Source: Setomelanomma holmii | Lineage: Eukaryota > Ascomycota > Dothideomycetes > Pleosporales > Phaeosphaeriaceae | NCBI GenBank assembly: GCA_010015745.1 | Contig: ML978176.1 | Span: 64,400 to 128,399, forward strand | Direction of reading: 5' to 3' | Length of the DNA stretch: 64,000 nucleotides | Shown here: positions 45,167 through 55,469 of the stretch, piece after piece | How positions within the stretch are numbered: position 1 is the first letter of the stretch | Layout of the letters: every line of letters begins with the position of its first letter | Notes under the pieces: model-generated | The model's database searches: none | The model's input: the letters and a program-made list of their open reading frames with translations, nothing else | What the model was told of the DNA's origin: nothing | Program-made: the position numbers and the translations under genes

Positions 45167-46614
45167 TCAGTCGTCGCTCAATCCTTCCCAGGCAGGCTTA
45201 GGCTTCTCTTTTGGCCACAACGAGCTAAACCACGAGGGCTTTTCATCTGAAGGTATCCTGTTGGCGCGCTCCTCGACCTCCGCGCCAATGACAAACCTCC
45301 TCATTCGCTCTGCGATGCGTGCGTCAAGGGCCATGTCGTCGAGCCATACTCTCTCCTTTCCTTCTTCGTCCTTGCTTCGATCTCGTGCTGTCTTGTGGTA
45401 GTCTGCTTCCTCGTGGGCAAGTAATCTTTGCTGCTCCCATTGCGCGCTGCTCTCGCCGTCTGTACCTCCGAGATTGGCCACCTCCCCAGCAACCTCGAAA
45501 GGTCGGTAAGCGCCCAGGACGGCTGCAGCTGTTTGTCTACCTATATCGTCTGCTGCTTGTCGTCGATTCAAAAACCGATACATGCGTATAGGAAAGTTGA
45601 AGAAGCCGAGCAAATGCGGAAAGGGCACAACACCTACGGGGCCGAGTGCTTGTGGGCAATTCCTTGAGAGAGTTGCGTTCTCGTACTCAGAAGGTTTGAT
45701 GAACGGAGGTGGTTGTTTTCTCTTCTTGGGTTTGTTCTCTTCCTCTCTAGGCTTTTCGCTTTCTTCCGGCAACGGGGTATCTGGAAGAGCCTGTGGCGAT
45801 GCATCGTCGGTCGAGTGTACGACTGTGGGTTCTGCTCCCAGTGTGGTAGTCGAGGTTACTGGTGCCTCTTCGATCTGAGCAACCGGAAAATCGAGAGATG
45901 ATGGCTCAGCTGGGGGCGCCGGAGGATCCAGCGGCCCTAGCCAACCTTCATGTAGACCTCTGACATATTCTTTCCATGTGTGCCTTCCAACGACAATATC
46001 TCCTGCCACACCTTGCCATTCCGTCACACCAGCTCTTTGGCGCAGGCCCTCAAGCGACTCCTCCAAGCCCGCCTCTAGCGGCTCGCTACTCGGTTCGCTC
46101 TTCTTTTTCCGCAATTTTCGTATCCTCTCTGCAAGCCCAGCTCTAACATCTCCCTCTCTCCTGCCCTCAATGGCATCCCAATCCAAGGCAGCCGCAACAA
46201 GTATAGGTTTAACGTACTCGTGGAAGTGGTCGCGCGCGGGCACGAGGCCGTCTGCGGGTGGTGCCGAAACGTATACGGTGACTCTGCGAGGTAGTTGATG
46301 TGTGTCTAACGGCTCTTGTGCGATGTGTTCCACCACTTTTGCCCACTTTCTCTGCACGCGCTTCTTTTCACGGCGGTCGTACATGACGGCCGCAGTCCAT
46401 GACCCAGTAATAGAAAGGAATATCATCCAATTGCGCGAAGGGAGCTTGAATCGGAAGTTTGGCAAGCCTATATTGTATTAGCTCTCATTCAAGGAATTGA
46501 GCAGACAATTTGCGCACCCATCATTCTCCATACTGGATTCGGAGGCCTTGGAGGTTTGGCTGGGCCTGCCGACGTACCGCCAGTCGGCGCAGGCTTCGTG
46601 TCTGGTTTCGCCAT
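45167..46614 (-). CDS. tim54: Mitochondrial inner membrane translocase subunit Tim54
   Basis: Tim54, 465 aa, a subunit of the TIM22 carrier translocase of the mitochondrial inner membrane. Exons are 46614-46518 and 46467-45167; the 50-bp phase-1 intron restores NPVWRMMGLPNFRFKLPSRN, the family signature. One membrane helix (WMIFLSITGSWTAAVMY) follows at about residues 45-62, leaving the bulk in the intermembrane space. Other conserved pieces are RVTVYVSAPPADGL, HEYVKPILVAAALDWDAIEG and HTWKEYVRGLHEGWLG. The middle is Pro/Glu-rich and less conserved. The end has PSWFSSLWPKEKPKPAWEGL. The start at 46614 has a MAKPDTKPAP tail as in other fungi. Confidence 0.95.
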
Positions 46615-46736
46615 GTATGATGTTGGCGGTGTCGAATGTTGAAGTAATTGTCGCGAGGCCTAAAAATTCCCGACCGAACAGTCGGGGAACGCGGAAGTCA
46701 TCCGGAGCAGGCATGGCGCATGCTCCCAACGGAAAC

Positions 46737-47129
46737 TCACACCTCACCGTTCACAATTCGGCACACATAGGATATGGAAAACGAAAGCACTAGCTTAGCA
46801 AAACGAATGGGAGACAGGGTTTTGATCTTGGAGGTTCCTAAGAAAGACAAGGCAAAAAAGAAGACTCGCTGGCGGTACTGGGAACTGTAGACATGTTAGA
46901 AATGTCTCAGGACCACCAAGTTTGTGAAGAAGAACGTACTCGAACCCAGGCTGGCGCGGATCGTAGGATCGGGACTCGATAGAGCCCGCCAAGCCACAAC
47001 GCGACTAATCGGATGTTAGGCGCCGAGGAGAGCAATTGCTGAATCGTGATAAACTAACCGTCATACCACTAGCTGAGAGGATATTAGTCACTGTGTTGGG
47101 TGGTGGAGATGAAGGTCAACTTACACCAT
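46737..47129 (-). CDS. Candidate small spliced gene, 75 aa
   Basis: A speculative four-exon model: 47129-47125, 47068-47059, 47004-46940 and 46884-46737. All donors start with GT and acceptors end in AG, phases agree, and actaa-like branch sites lie before two acceptors. The product would read MVGMTSRCGLAGSIESRSYD and so on, with a hydrophobic stretch RVFFFALSFLG. I recognise no family. The two 5-10-base exons make chance assembly possible. It would lie about 120 bp upstream of TIM54 on the same strand. The segment 46930-46970 also has T-loop-like sequence but is not a tRNA. Confidence 0.25.
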
Positions 47130-47422
47130 ACCACCGTGGAATTGTGATTGTTGAAGCAAGCTCAAATTTACAACGTATATATTTCATACATTGAGGCTAG
47201 ACTTCTCGAACTATCGTTGTCTCTGGGAAATATTCTTACCATTACGTGACTGACTCTGACTATTACCCCGCAGGTGCCCCACCTCGCGTGCGAGTACCCC
47301 CTTGTCGTGACAATCGGGGGGCACCGAGAGCAACAGACCGGGCAACAAGTCGAATGCTGTCGCAATATCGATATTGCGCTTTGTGTACTTCAGACGAGGA
47401 GGAAACTGTCGCTTGTCGATCT

Positions 47423-48534
47423 TCACCACATTTTGCGCTTCTCGATCCACACCCTCCAAATCTGCTGAGTACACTCAGGCTTCAGCTTCCCTTCACTCAC
47501 TTTCTTTGTCCGCTTGAGTCTTCCCGATGCACTGTATTTGGCGTTTCCTTTTGTAGCGAAGGAGAAGGTGCGGCAGATCCGGACAGGAAAATCGAGACGA
47601 TGGTGACGACATATACCAACCGTCTCGAGAGCGGTTTGAAGGTCGCGTTCCTGTGTTTAAGTCAGCCCTGGGCAATTAGAGAGGAAGGAAGAACTTACCA
47701 TCCATTGACTCAAGCGACGTCTCTGCAGTGGCCACGGCGTCAAACACTTCAAGCTAGCATGCTGGCTCATGCCAACAAAAGCTCCTCGCCTCCCGAGGTC
47801 CTCCACTGCCTCCTCCTCCAGGTACTTCTTGAGCAGAAGCGCGAGCTCATTCGCGCAGCTCTTTCGCCTCCCATTCTGAGGCCCAATCTCCTTGCAGACA
47901 TGTGTTGAGTTGTCGCAGGCATTGTGGTGACAGAGATGTGATCTCTTCCGATCATCGACCAGGTTGTCCCACTCCTCCTTCTCGTTTCCCTCGCCGCGAA
48001 GCAACGCCAGGGCGGGAATAACGCCGTACAGCAGCGGCATCTGCTCGACGCGCTGATGGGTGGTACACCAACCCCAAACTCCTTCTACTGTCTCTTCTTC
48101 GTTCCGTCGTTTATACCACTGTAGAAGCAACCGAGACTCGCAACCCTTTGCTCGAGTGAGTCTGGAAGCTGTCTCGAAGCTTTCCAGGGCTGTAGATCAG
48201 GGAGATTGGTGAGCAGTCGTTGAAATGTCACATGATCTAGCAATGAGCGTAGGTGGGCATCGTAAAAGGCGTCTTCTCGGGCTTCCTGGCCGGCAGGATA
48301 CTTCCAAGTCATATCGAACGAAGCCGTACGTGGATGTCTCGAAGAGCGCAAGAAGCTCAGGCGTGGTGCATCGGCGAATGTCTTGAGATAGGTTGTTCGC
48401 AGGCTGCAGGCTATATTGGAGGGAGTGGACTTCTGCGGCGGTAACGATGGCGGCGACAGTGAAGTTGTGAATGCGAGCGGCTGGCAGTAGCGACGAATTA
48501 GTATTCCGAGTTCTGTAAAGGTCAATCTCTTCAT
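47423..48534 (-). CDS. Unrecognised spliced gene
   Basis: No family recognised. The last exon (47650-47423) ends with QQIWRVWIEKRKMW; it is joined to the previous exon by intron 47698-47651 (gtaagt...cacag). The middle exon runs down to 47699 and reads ALESFETASRLTRAKGCESR, then LLLQWYKRRNEEETVEGVWG, WCTTHQRVEQMPLLYGVIPA and HLCHHNACDN; it starts about 48189 after tctacag. Upstream, an exon near 48225-48534 reads MKRLTFTELGILIRRYCQ through EDAFYDAHLRSLLDH, but the donor is not resolved. Features visible are several Cys/His residues, and a C-terminal basic segment. There are no membrane helices. The split layout and absence of stops over 500 bp support a real gene; boundaries at the 5' end are approximate. 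Confidence 0.5.
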
Positions 48535-50315
48535 GTCAGGATTATAACACATTCCAACAGTGTCGAGGGTAACCTTGGGGTCAACAGCAAATCATGGTGA
48601 AAGCAGAGGCAGTCTATCTTCAGCTCGAATTTTGAGTTCGAACGCGCTGCTCCAACTTGGTCTGAGGGTATACACGATATTACTTTGTCAATATTAGTGA
48701 TTGAGGTCGTCCAGTATACATCAAGTAGAATTAACACTACTGTGATGTTCATAGATTGTAGACACAGGAGACTTCATATTCTCAACGAATGTAAGTAAAG
48801 AAGCTGCATCGTATTAGAGAACGTCCTCGCTCCTTCTTCCATCGGCCCTACATTTCAGGTCGTACTTTGTCTCTTCGAGTAAGTCCAAGCAGGACTCGAA
48901 GAAATACCGCGCTACAGTTGATACGTTAGTAGTAGATCTTGATAGGAGAGCCTCTGATGACTTTATGCGTAGTTGAACTCCTTCATCTTCGTGCTATCTT
49001 CCGCAAACTCTTCCTTTCACAGAGCCCTTGTCACCGGAAGTCAAACCTTATCAAGCTATTCTCTATCATTCACGAAGACAACAAGAAAATCGGCAGAGCT
49101 AGGCGATAACTTGAGTCTCAAAGCAACAGTCCTGTCGAGGTCGCAGCATAATCATACATACGCACTCACTTTGGTGTTTCAAAATTTCCTCTGCTTCCTG
49201 AGTCACTGAGCAGCCAGATTGCAGGTACGGTCAAGAGCGTAGTGAAATATAGCACAAGAAGATACTTAGACCACAGTCACATTGTTGGAGTTGATAGATA
49301 ATTGAAGCTATCTTCCTTCTTGCCAGACTGAAGATTCCGCCTTTGCGCCACATAGCCTCGTTGCTTGCCATATTCAGCTCGTAGACCCTCCCTCTCTTTA
49401 GCCCTGCCCTTTAAAGCCTGCCCTGCAACACTCATTCCACTCGTCAACATTTGCGCGCAGAGTTTTGAAGCTCTTGCACGTGACGCCATTGTGAGATTCT
49501 TGTCTTGCTTCATGTATGAGCATTCGTACTAAGTACAGCAATCGTGTTCGCGAGCAGGTAAGAGCGATAGTTTCAGACCCAAGAAACATTTCGCTCATAA
49601 CATGCAGAGTCAGCTCATCATCATCGTTGGGCAAAACTACCAGCTCGTGATTGGGAGGGTTAGCGTCGCTGTTGGCCATTCTCGGGCGGGTCATCTTGAA
49701 CGCAGGACCTCGGGAGAGAATGGCGTGTAGACGGAGATTTGAGAGCGTGAGCAGGGCGGAAACTGAGACAGCGCTCGCAGCGAAGATCCTGATACTGAGC
49801 AATGTGAAAGGTGTAAGTTACGAATAGACGCGGTGAGAGAGTCGCCGCACATGCAATAATCGCAAGCGCAAAGCTGGGTAGTGAAGTTGCGGGCATTACG
49901 AAGGTAAAGGAGAGCCATGCGACAAAGTTATTGCGCTTACATCATACCCCTCTTTGACTCGGTGCTTACCATCGGTCGTAGTGATGCGTCCAAGTTGGTG
50001 GTGGGACGTAGCTTGGGTAACAATCTGAAGATAGAAGTTGTGAAGGTATGGATTACAATGCATTATCAAGACCAGCGCTGTCCTATCCTATCCTATCCTA
50101 CCCTACTTGAGTCTACGAATAGAATGCAATGCGAAAAGTCCGCCAACACCGTACTCAAAGCCCGAAACGTACCCAGAATACACCAAGACCACCCAGTATC
50201 GATGCGCCGATGCATGCCCAATCTCAATTTCGTCTTTGTCTTGCGCGAAACGCCGAACGCCATGTTGCAATGAACCGGTCCATGATGCAACGCCGGTACG
50301 CACACGCTGTTCAAA
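48535..50315. other. Gene-poor stretch, 1.8 kb
   Basis: Between the unrecognised gene and the KCS1 stop. Overlapping frames of 65-155 codons on both strands have no motif. A short tccta array lies at about 50079-50103. Could contain an unresolved small gene near 49400-49900 but I cannot support one. Confidence 0.4.
50079..50103 (+). repeat. TCCTA pentanucleotide repeat
   Basis: About five copies of tccta in tandem, the last one altered to ccctac. A simple microsatellite in non-coding DNA; too short and of wrong register for a telomere repeat. Confidence 0.75.
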
Positions 50316-53300
50316 TCAAAAGCTGACATATCCCGTATCCTCGCCTCCGGGGTTGTCCATCCATCCCTCGCCCACAGCGCCTAGGCCTGGGCCGTGGTGG
50401 TGGTTCCTGTACGCCATGCCTTCTCCCTCGCCTCTTTCGACCCAGTCTTCGTTGATGTCCTTCCATATACGCTGAAAATACAGACGCAGCGAGCGCAGAC
50501 CTCGTAGATACCCTCTGTCGATGCCGTCAGGATCTTGAGGTGGGCAGGGAAGATCGTCTGGCAGTGGATCTTCCGCAGTGACACAGTTGGCAAAGTCGAC
50601 AATCTTGAGCTTGATCTCGGGGTACCTCTTCGCGGATGTCCTGGGTGTGGGCGCGGCGCATGGTGAGGTCGGGCCTGATGGTGCTGCAGAAACATTCTCG
50701 CTGTTGGGGTTTGCCAGTCCGTTTTGCAGTGAAGACGCGTCCTTCTCTTTTTGGTCGCCATCGCCGCGGTCGTAAAGCATGAGCAAGCTGCTCGCGTACA
50801 GTCTGCAGCCTGGCAACTTCTTGATCATGCGTTCTAGTTGACTGATCTTTTCCAATATCACAGGGATGTGCCTGGTAGCTGCTTTGTGCCCAGTGCCGTC
50901 CCAGAAGAATTTCTTGAGAGCGTCTTGAAACTCTTTCCCTGCTTTCAGATCGCGTCCATAGTACTTGTCCTCGAAGACGTAACTCTGCGTCTTGACGTTC
51001 CAGATTTGCATACCGCAAACGCGCACTCCCAACTCTCGACTGGTCGTCATCTGACATTTACGTCTCTGCGAACGCTGCTTCTTCTCATCGGCTTCGATTC
51101 CATACTGTCGTGTGCCCATTTTGAGATCAAGCACACATGGTTTCGACATGCCTGCGGTAAGATCTTCAAGGAGAATGAAGTGCTGCACACGCTCATCCGG
51201 CTGCTGTTGCGCTTCCTCAGGGTTAGAAGGTGATTCCATTGGAAAAGAAGTGCCCGTGCCGTGAGCAACAACTGGAGCGGGGAGCATCGTTGCCTCAGGT
51301 GGCTGTTCAGATCTGGCTTTGCCGGACATGCTGGGTGAGTCAGACTGCCGACCTCTTGCTGTACCGTTCGACGTCTTCCGGTCTTCGTCCATAGCGAAGA
51401 CCTCCTCTTCACCGTCTCCGCCATACCCTTCTTCCTCATAATATTCGAGGTTGTGCCGACGCGCACAGTCAATACCCAGAGGCCTTCGCAAAAGCCCGCT
51501 GCCTGAATGTCGACGTCTCGAGACACTGTTCACAGGAGCCTGTAGCCCATCTTTGTTGCGCGGGTCCGAGTCTTCAAGAGAAAGTTTTCCAGAGGCTGGT
51601 TCACTTCCGTTAGAAGCGTGCCGTCGTGCCTCGGACCTTAGAACTTGCTTCCGTGTGGATTCCTCGGGGACACCAGCTGGCAAAGCTGAAACATTGGCGC
51701 TATTCCGTCGAATTGTAGGTGCGGAGCCTACCATGGCTTGCTGAGGATCTGCTCCCACCCTACGGGACGGCAGAACGTGATGATGCCGGTGTCGATGATG
51801 AATGGTGGGAGGTGCGAAGACCTGACGAAGTACTTCTTCTTGTAGTTTTCTGTTGATTGTAGTGACACCCCAGCTGCCATGATGCTGCATCGCAGGACGT
51901 TGCTGGTTCGATAAGGTGAGGTCGAATTCACTCTGGTTGCGTCGATGGCTCTGTGATGACATCGGTCTCGAGTTCATCCATGGATCGGGAGTAGCTGAAC
52001 GAGGTGGTAGCTGAAACAAATTGTCTGGAATAATATGTCTGTTGTTCTCAAATATGACCTGCGGCACAGGCATAACTTGTTGTTTATGACTGACCATACG
52101 GGGCTGGTTGTCATTCTGTGCCTGGTGAACGGATGTTGTGGACTCTTGACGCGAGATATCATCGGATGGTCCTGCAGGTGCAGAAGCAGAAGTATCCACC
52201 TTTCCCTTATCCTTAGTTTTCTTCTTCTTGGGTGCCTTCCGATAAGTGACGTTCAAAACACCAATGTACCTTGATAACAGCATTATGTCAGCAATCAAGA
52301 ATTTCTATAGAGTCGCAATGCATCTTTGCTGAGGTCTCAGCGATAAATGACCAGAAAGTGACAGGGGATGTCGTACCTCGGTAGAAAGTCCAACAGCTCC
52401 GGATGGTGCCTCTCTACTGTTTCGTAGAATTCGTTCTCCCGATTGTTCAGCTGTTTACATACCGCCCTCTTGGAGAATCGATATACTGTAGAATGACCGC
52501 CTACTTGATGGTTATAGGGTTTGAGTTCAACGGCATCGACTGGCGCCTCAGGTCTTGGAGCCGGAGCAGGTCTTGCTCTCTGCTCCTTGGCGTAGGTTGT
52601 TGCAGTGGGCGTTGTGCCTAGATCATCAGTAGCACTAGACTCATAGCCAAGCAGCGACTGTGTGGACTCAGCGAGCGACTCGGACTCGGATTCAGCTGAA
52701 AGCGCATCGATCTTCGTCGCATGCGGGGGCTCCTCATCTTCATGCTGTACAGGAGCTGTCGTGGGAATGTCACCATACAGGCATTGATTGGTATCTTGGG
52801 ACTGTAGAGAGATTTCTACCTCCTGTGGGGTACGAGGTGTTTCACCTTCAGCCCGACCTCTACTACCTCTTCCAGTGTTGGACGCAGCCTGTTCCCGGAA
52901 ACCTTCTACATCTGTTTTGTGGTCGCATTCTTCGCTAGGATCTCGCTCGGCTCTTTTCCGCCGTCGATGTGGGAAATAGAGAGCTGACGATATTTGTTCT
53001 TGTTCTGAATCTTCTTCATCAGATACTGGCGAAGGCTCAGCACTGTCTTCGCTTTTAACCTGGAAGTAGTCGGATGGCTCCTCATGCTGTTGCCTGATGG
53101 TCGATGTCGATAGTCGTGAGTGGAATTTCTCTGCGGCAGAAGTCGGCAAGCTTCTCGAGAATGAAGATCCTGGTTGAGCACCAGGAGTGAGATTGGCAAT
53201 ACTCCTGATCTCCTCTAGGACATGTGCTGGCAGTGGCTGCTTATACGTAGTTCCCTGGTCTGACTGAGTGGTATCAATGTGCTCTGCTGAAGGATCTAGG

Positions 53301-54334
53301 CCAGACTGGCCCCCAGACGTCGAAGCCGTTTCAAAGTAATGCTCTATGGGGCCTGCCTGAGGGGACTGCACTGCCGACGAGGGCCGCGAAAGACGTTGCA
53401 GCTGTTCAGTGAGAGCACTGACATCGCCGGCACCAGACTTCTTATGTCCATCCTCTGGCAGTACGGGCAATTTCTTCTCAGTTGCTCGACGATCCTTGCC
53501 GCGGTTGTCCCGAATTTTCTGCTCGGCCACATTTGCGGCGTCCTTGAACACGCGAAGATAGTGGCTTGCTTTCCGACTTCGCGCCGACGAGGGCTGCTCG
53601 ACGTTCGCCAATGTCACATCGATCTTCTTCTCTATTTCGCTCTCGATGTTGTCAGGCGCGCCAGTGCCTTTGAAAGCCACAGGCTTCCCCTCCCGCCAAG
53701 CAATGTTCCGCCTCCTCTCTTCGCTATTTGCCAGCTTCGAATCGAGTGCAGAGTGCACGCCGGAAATGTGGGGTGTGGTAGGCCGCTGGACAGGCGAGTC
53801 GACGGGACTCATGTATGGCGGAGGGCTGTGCCTCGTCCCATCTGATTCCATGCCGGCTGCGCTGGACTTCCGCGACTTGAAGTGGGTTGCAAGCAGAGCG
53901 TGGTGGTCTTCCAGTGCTGCAGGCGGGTAGGTGGACTGCTTCCTGCGAACGACAGGTGGGTCAATTAGTCGTCGCTGAGGAGGCGCTGGCGCGGCCATGT
54001 CTGATATACTCTGTTCTGGAGCATCGTCATCTGCGTCTGTCTGGCGTGCGCTGGCTCGCGGGGAAGACGCGGGACTGTCGGTGGCCAGATACGTGGTCGC
54101 GAAGATGCTGTCCCTCTCTGAGAGCTGTGGCCGGTCGATCGTCGATTGCCAAAGCGTGCTTTCCTGGGGGCTCGGCGTGGTCCTTGAACGGCCCGTCTGC
54201 GCGAGAGGTTTTGGTGTCACCGCTTCGTGCTCGGCAGAGGTCTGGCGAGCTCCATGGCTAGGGCGCGACGGCGTGTTTGACCTCACCGATGCGGGGGGTG
54301 AGGTATTTGTTTGGGCGTCCGGCTGCTGCGACAT
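50316..54334 (-). CDS. kcs1: Inositol hexakisphosphate kinase (Kcs1 type)
   Basis: A 1303-aa kinase making inositol pyrophosphates (IP7) from IP6, acting in phosphate sensing, vacuole and stress control. Exons are 54334-52377 and 52269-50316; the 107-bp intron restores DFLPRYIGVLNVTYRK, the start of the kinase core. The N-terminal 600 residues are disordered, Ser/Pro/Arg-rich. The catalytic P-x-x-x-D-x-K-x-G motif is PCVLDLKMG near residues 1030-1038. The later SLLMLYD and IVDFANC segments carry the ATP/Mg2+ residues. A His-rich insert (HHRHRHHHVLPSRR) splits the N-lobe, as in fungal Kcs1. The protein ends in an acidic GGEDTGYVSF tail. Structure is complete. Confidence 0.95.
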
Positions 54335-55469
54335 GGGGCCGACATTGGTCAGGCCGTCTGAGAGGCGTTGTTGCGAAAGCGTGGCGGGACGTGTGGCAGA
54401 TATTGCCGTTGCACCAGGAACGACAGCCAGGATGCGATCGTTGGGCGCGGCGGGAGCACAGCGGAGGCCAGCAGGGGCGGATTAGCGTGCGAGAACCGGC
54501 GGTGCTGGGGAATCAGGCAGCGTGCTGTGTGCGGTGTTGGCGTTGAAAGCAGCGAGTGAGGATTGCGGCAGGCCCACGTTGACGATGTGTGGACAGGGCG
54601 CGATCAGGGCGCGATGCAAACCAAGGGTGCACAGATATTGAAGCGAGGGACGAATGACGTACTCCGCGCCCAGACAAAGCGGTGCGCTCGCTGCAATTGT
54701 GAAAGCTATTTGTTGATGGTAGGATAATGATGTTTGCTGGAGCAGTGCAGCAATTGCTTTTTCGCCTTCCTTCCAGGCACAAAACGTTTGGCACGAGAGC
54801 AGCTTCGGTGCAACAAGTCATGAATTACCGTTCTTTCAGAAGGAGCGACCGATGGCGGAGAGAGTCTGTGCCCAGGTGCGTCTTACTTAATGAAGACGTC
54901 TAGGCTACGTGCATGCACAGCAATCGCACCTGAGCAACAACACATGCCTTCACGATAGGTCCAGAATTGTGTGCTCTTGAGCTTTTGGAATTGGTCCGAA
55001 AGCATTTGGCTACCCTCAAAGACACGTCCGTCTTCACGGCACTACCAAAGCTAATGTGATTCCACCTGCCTCCGCAACTCCCCTCCCGCCGCTCGAGCCC
55101 TTATCCAGGTTTTGGCCATACCTACCCAAAGATATCGCAGCTGCAGTGCTCCCTGGGTATCTTCGTGGCACGAGAGGCTCCCTGGTTTCAGACTCTCGGC
55201 CGGCAGATATGCAACTATGGTGCAAGGTCTTATCGTCCAATCGCTCAAGAACGTGGCCTCTCACCGCCGGGTGCGGCACGTCTCAACTACAGCGGTGCTA
55301 CCACTGAACTCTGTTGATATCGTAATATGTTCACTTGGCAGCAAATATGTGCCAAGTGGTAATCTTTCCTTTCTGGAGAAGAAGGGCCGCGGGAGTGCTG
55401 GCATGAGTTGACACTTGTACGTGATAGTCAGGCACATCAGCTTTGGTGATGTCGATTCCTTCGCGGCTC
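54335..55469. other. Intergenic, 1.1 kb
   Basis: KCS1 promoter and leader plus the 3' side of the next minus-strand gene. Antisense frames at 54277-54559 are noise. No other feature. Confidence 0.5.

Noticed and set aside
46925..47010. tRNA-like sequence on the minus strand (box A-like TGGCTTGGCGGG and box B-like GGTTCGAGTAC)
   Set aside because: The T-stem flanks do not pair, position 14 is not A, and no acceptor stem can be formed.
50079..50103. Telomere-like repeat
   Set aside because: The unit is TCCTA, not the fungal CCCTAA, and it is short; it is an ordinary microsatellite.
53997..54485. 162-codon plus-strand frame
   Set aside because: Mostly antisense to the start of KCS1 and its leader; Arg/Gly-rich without a motif.
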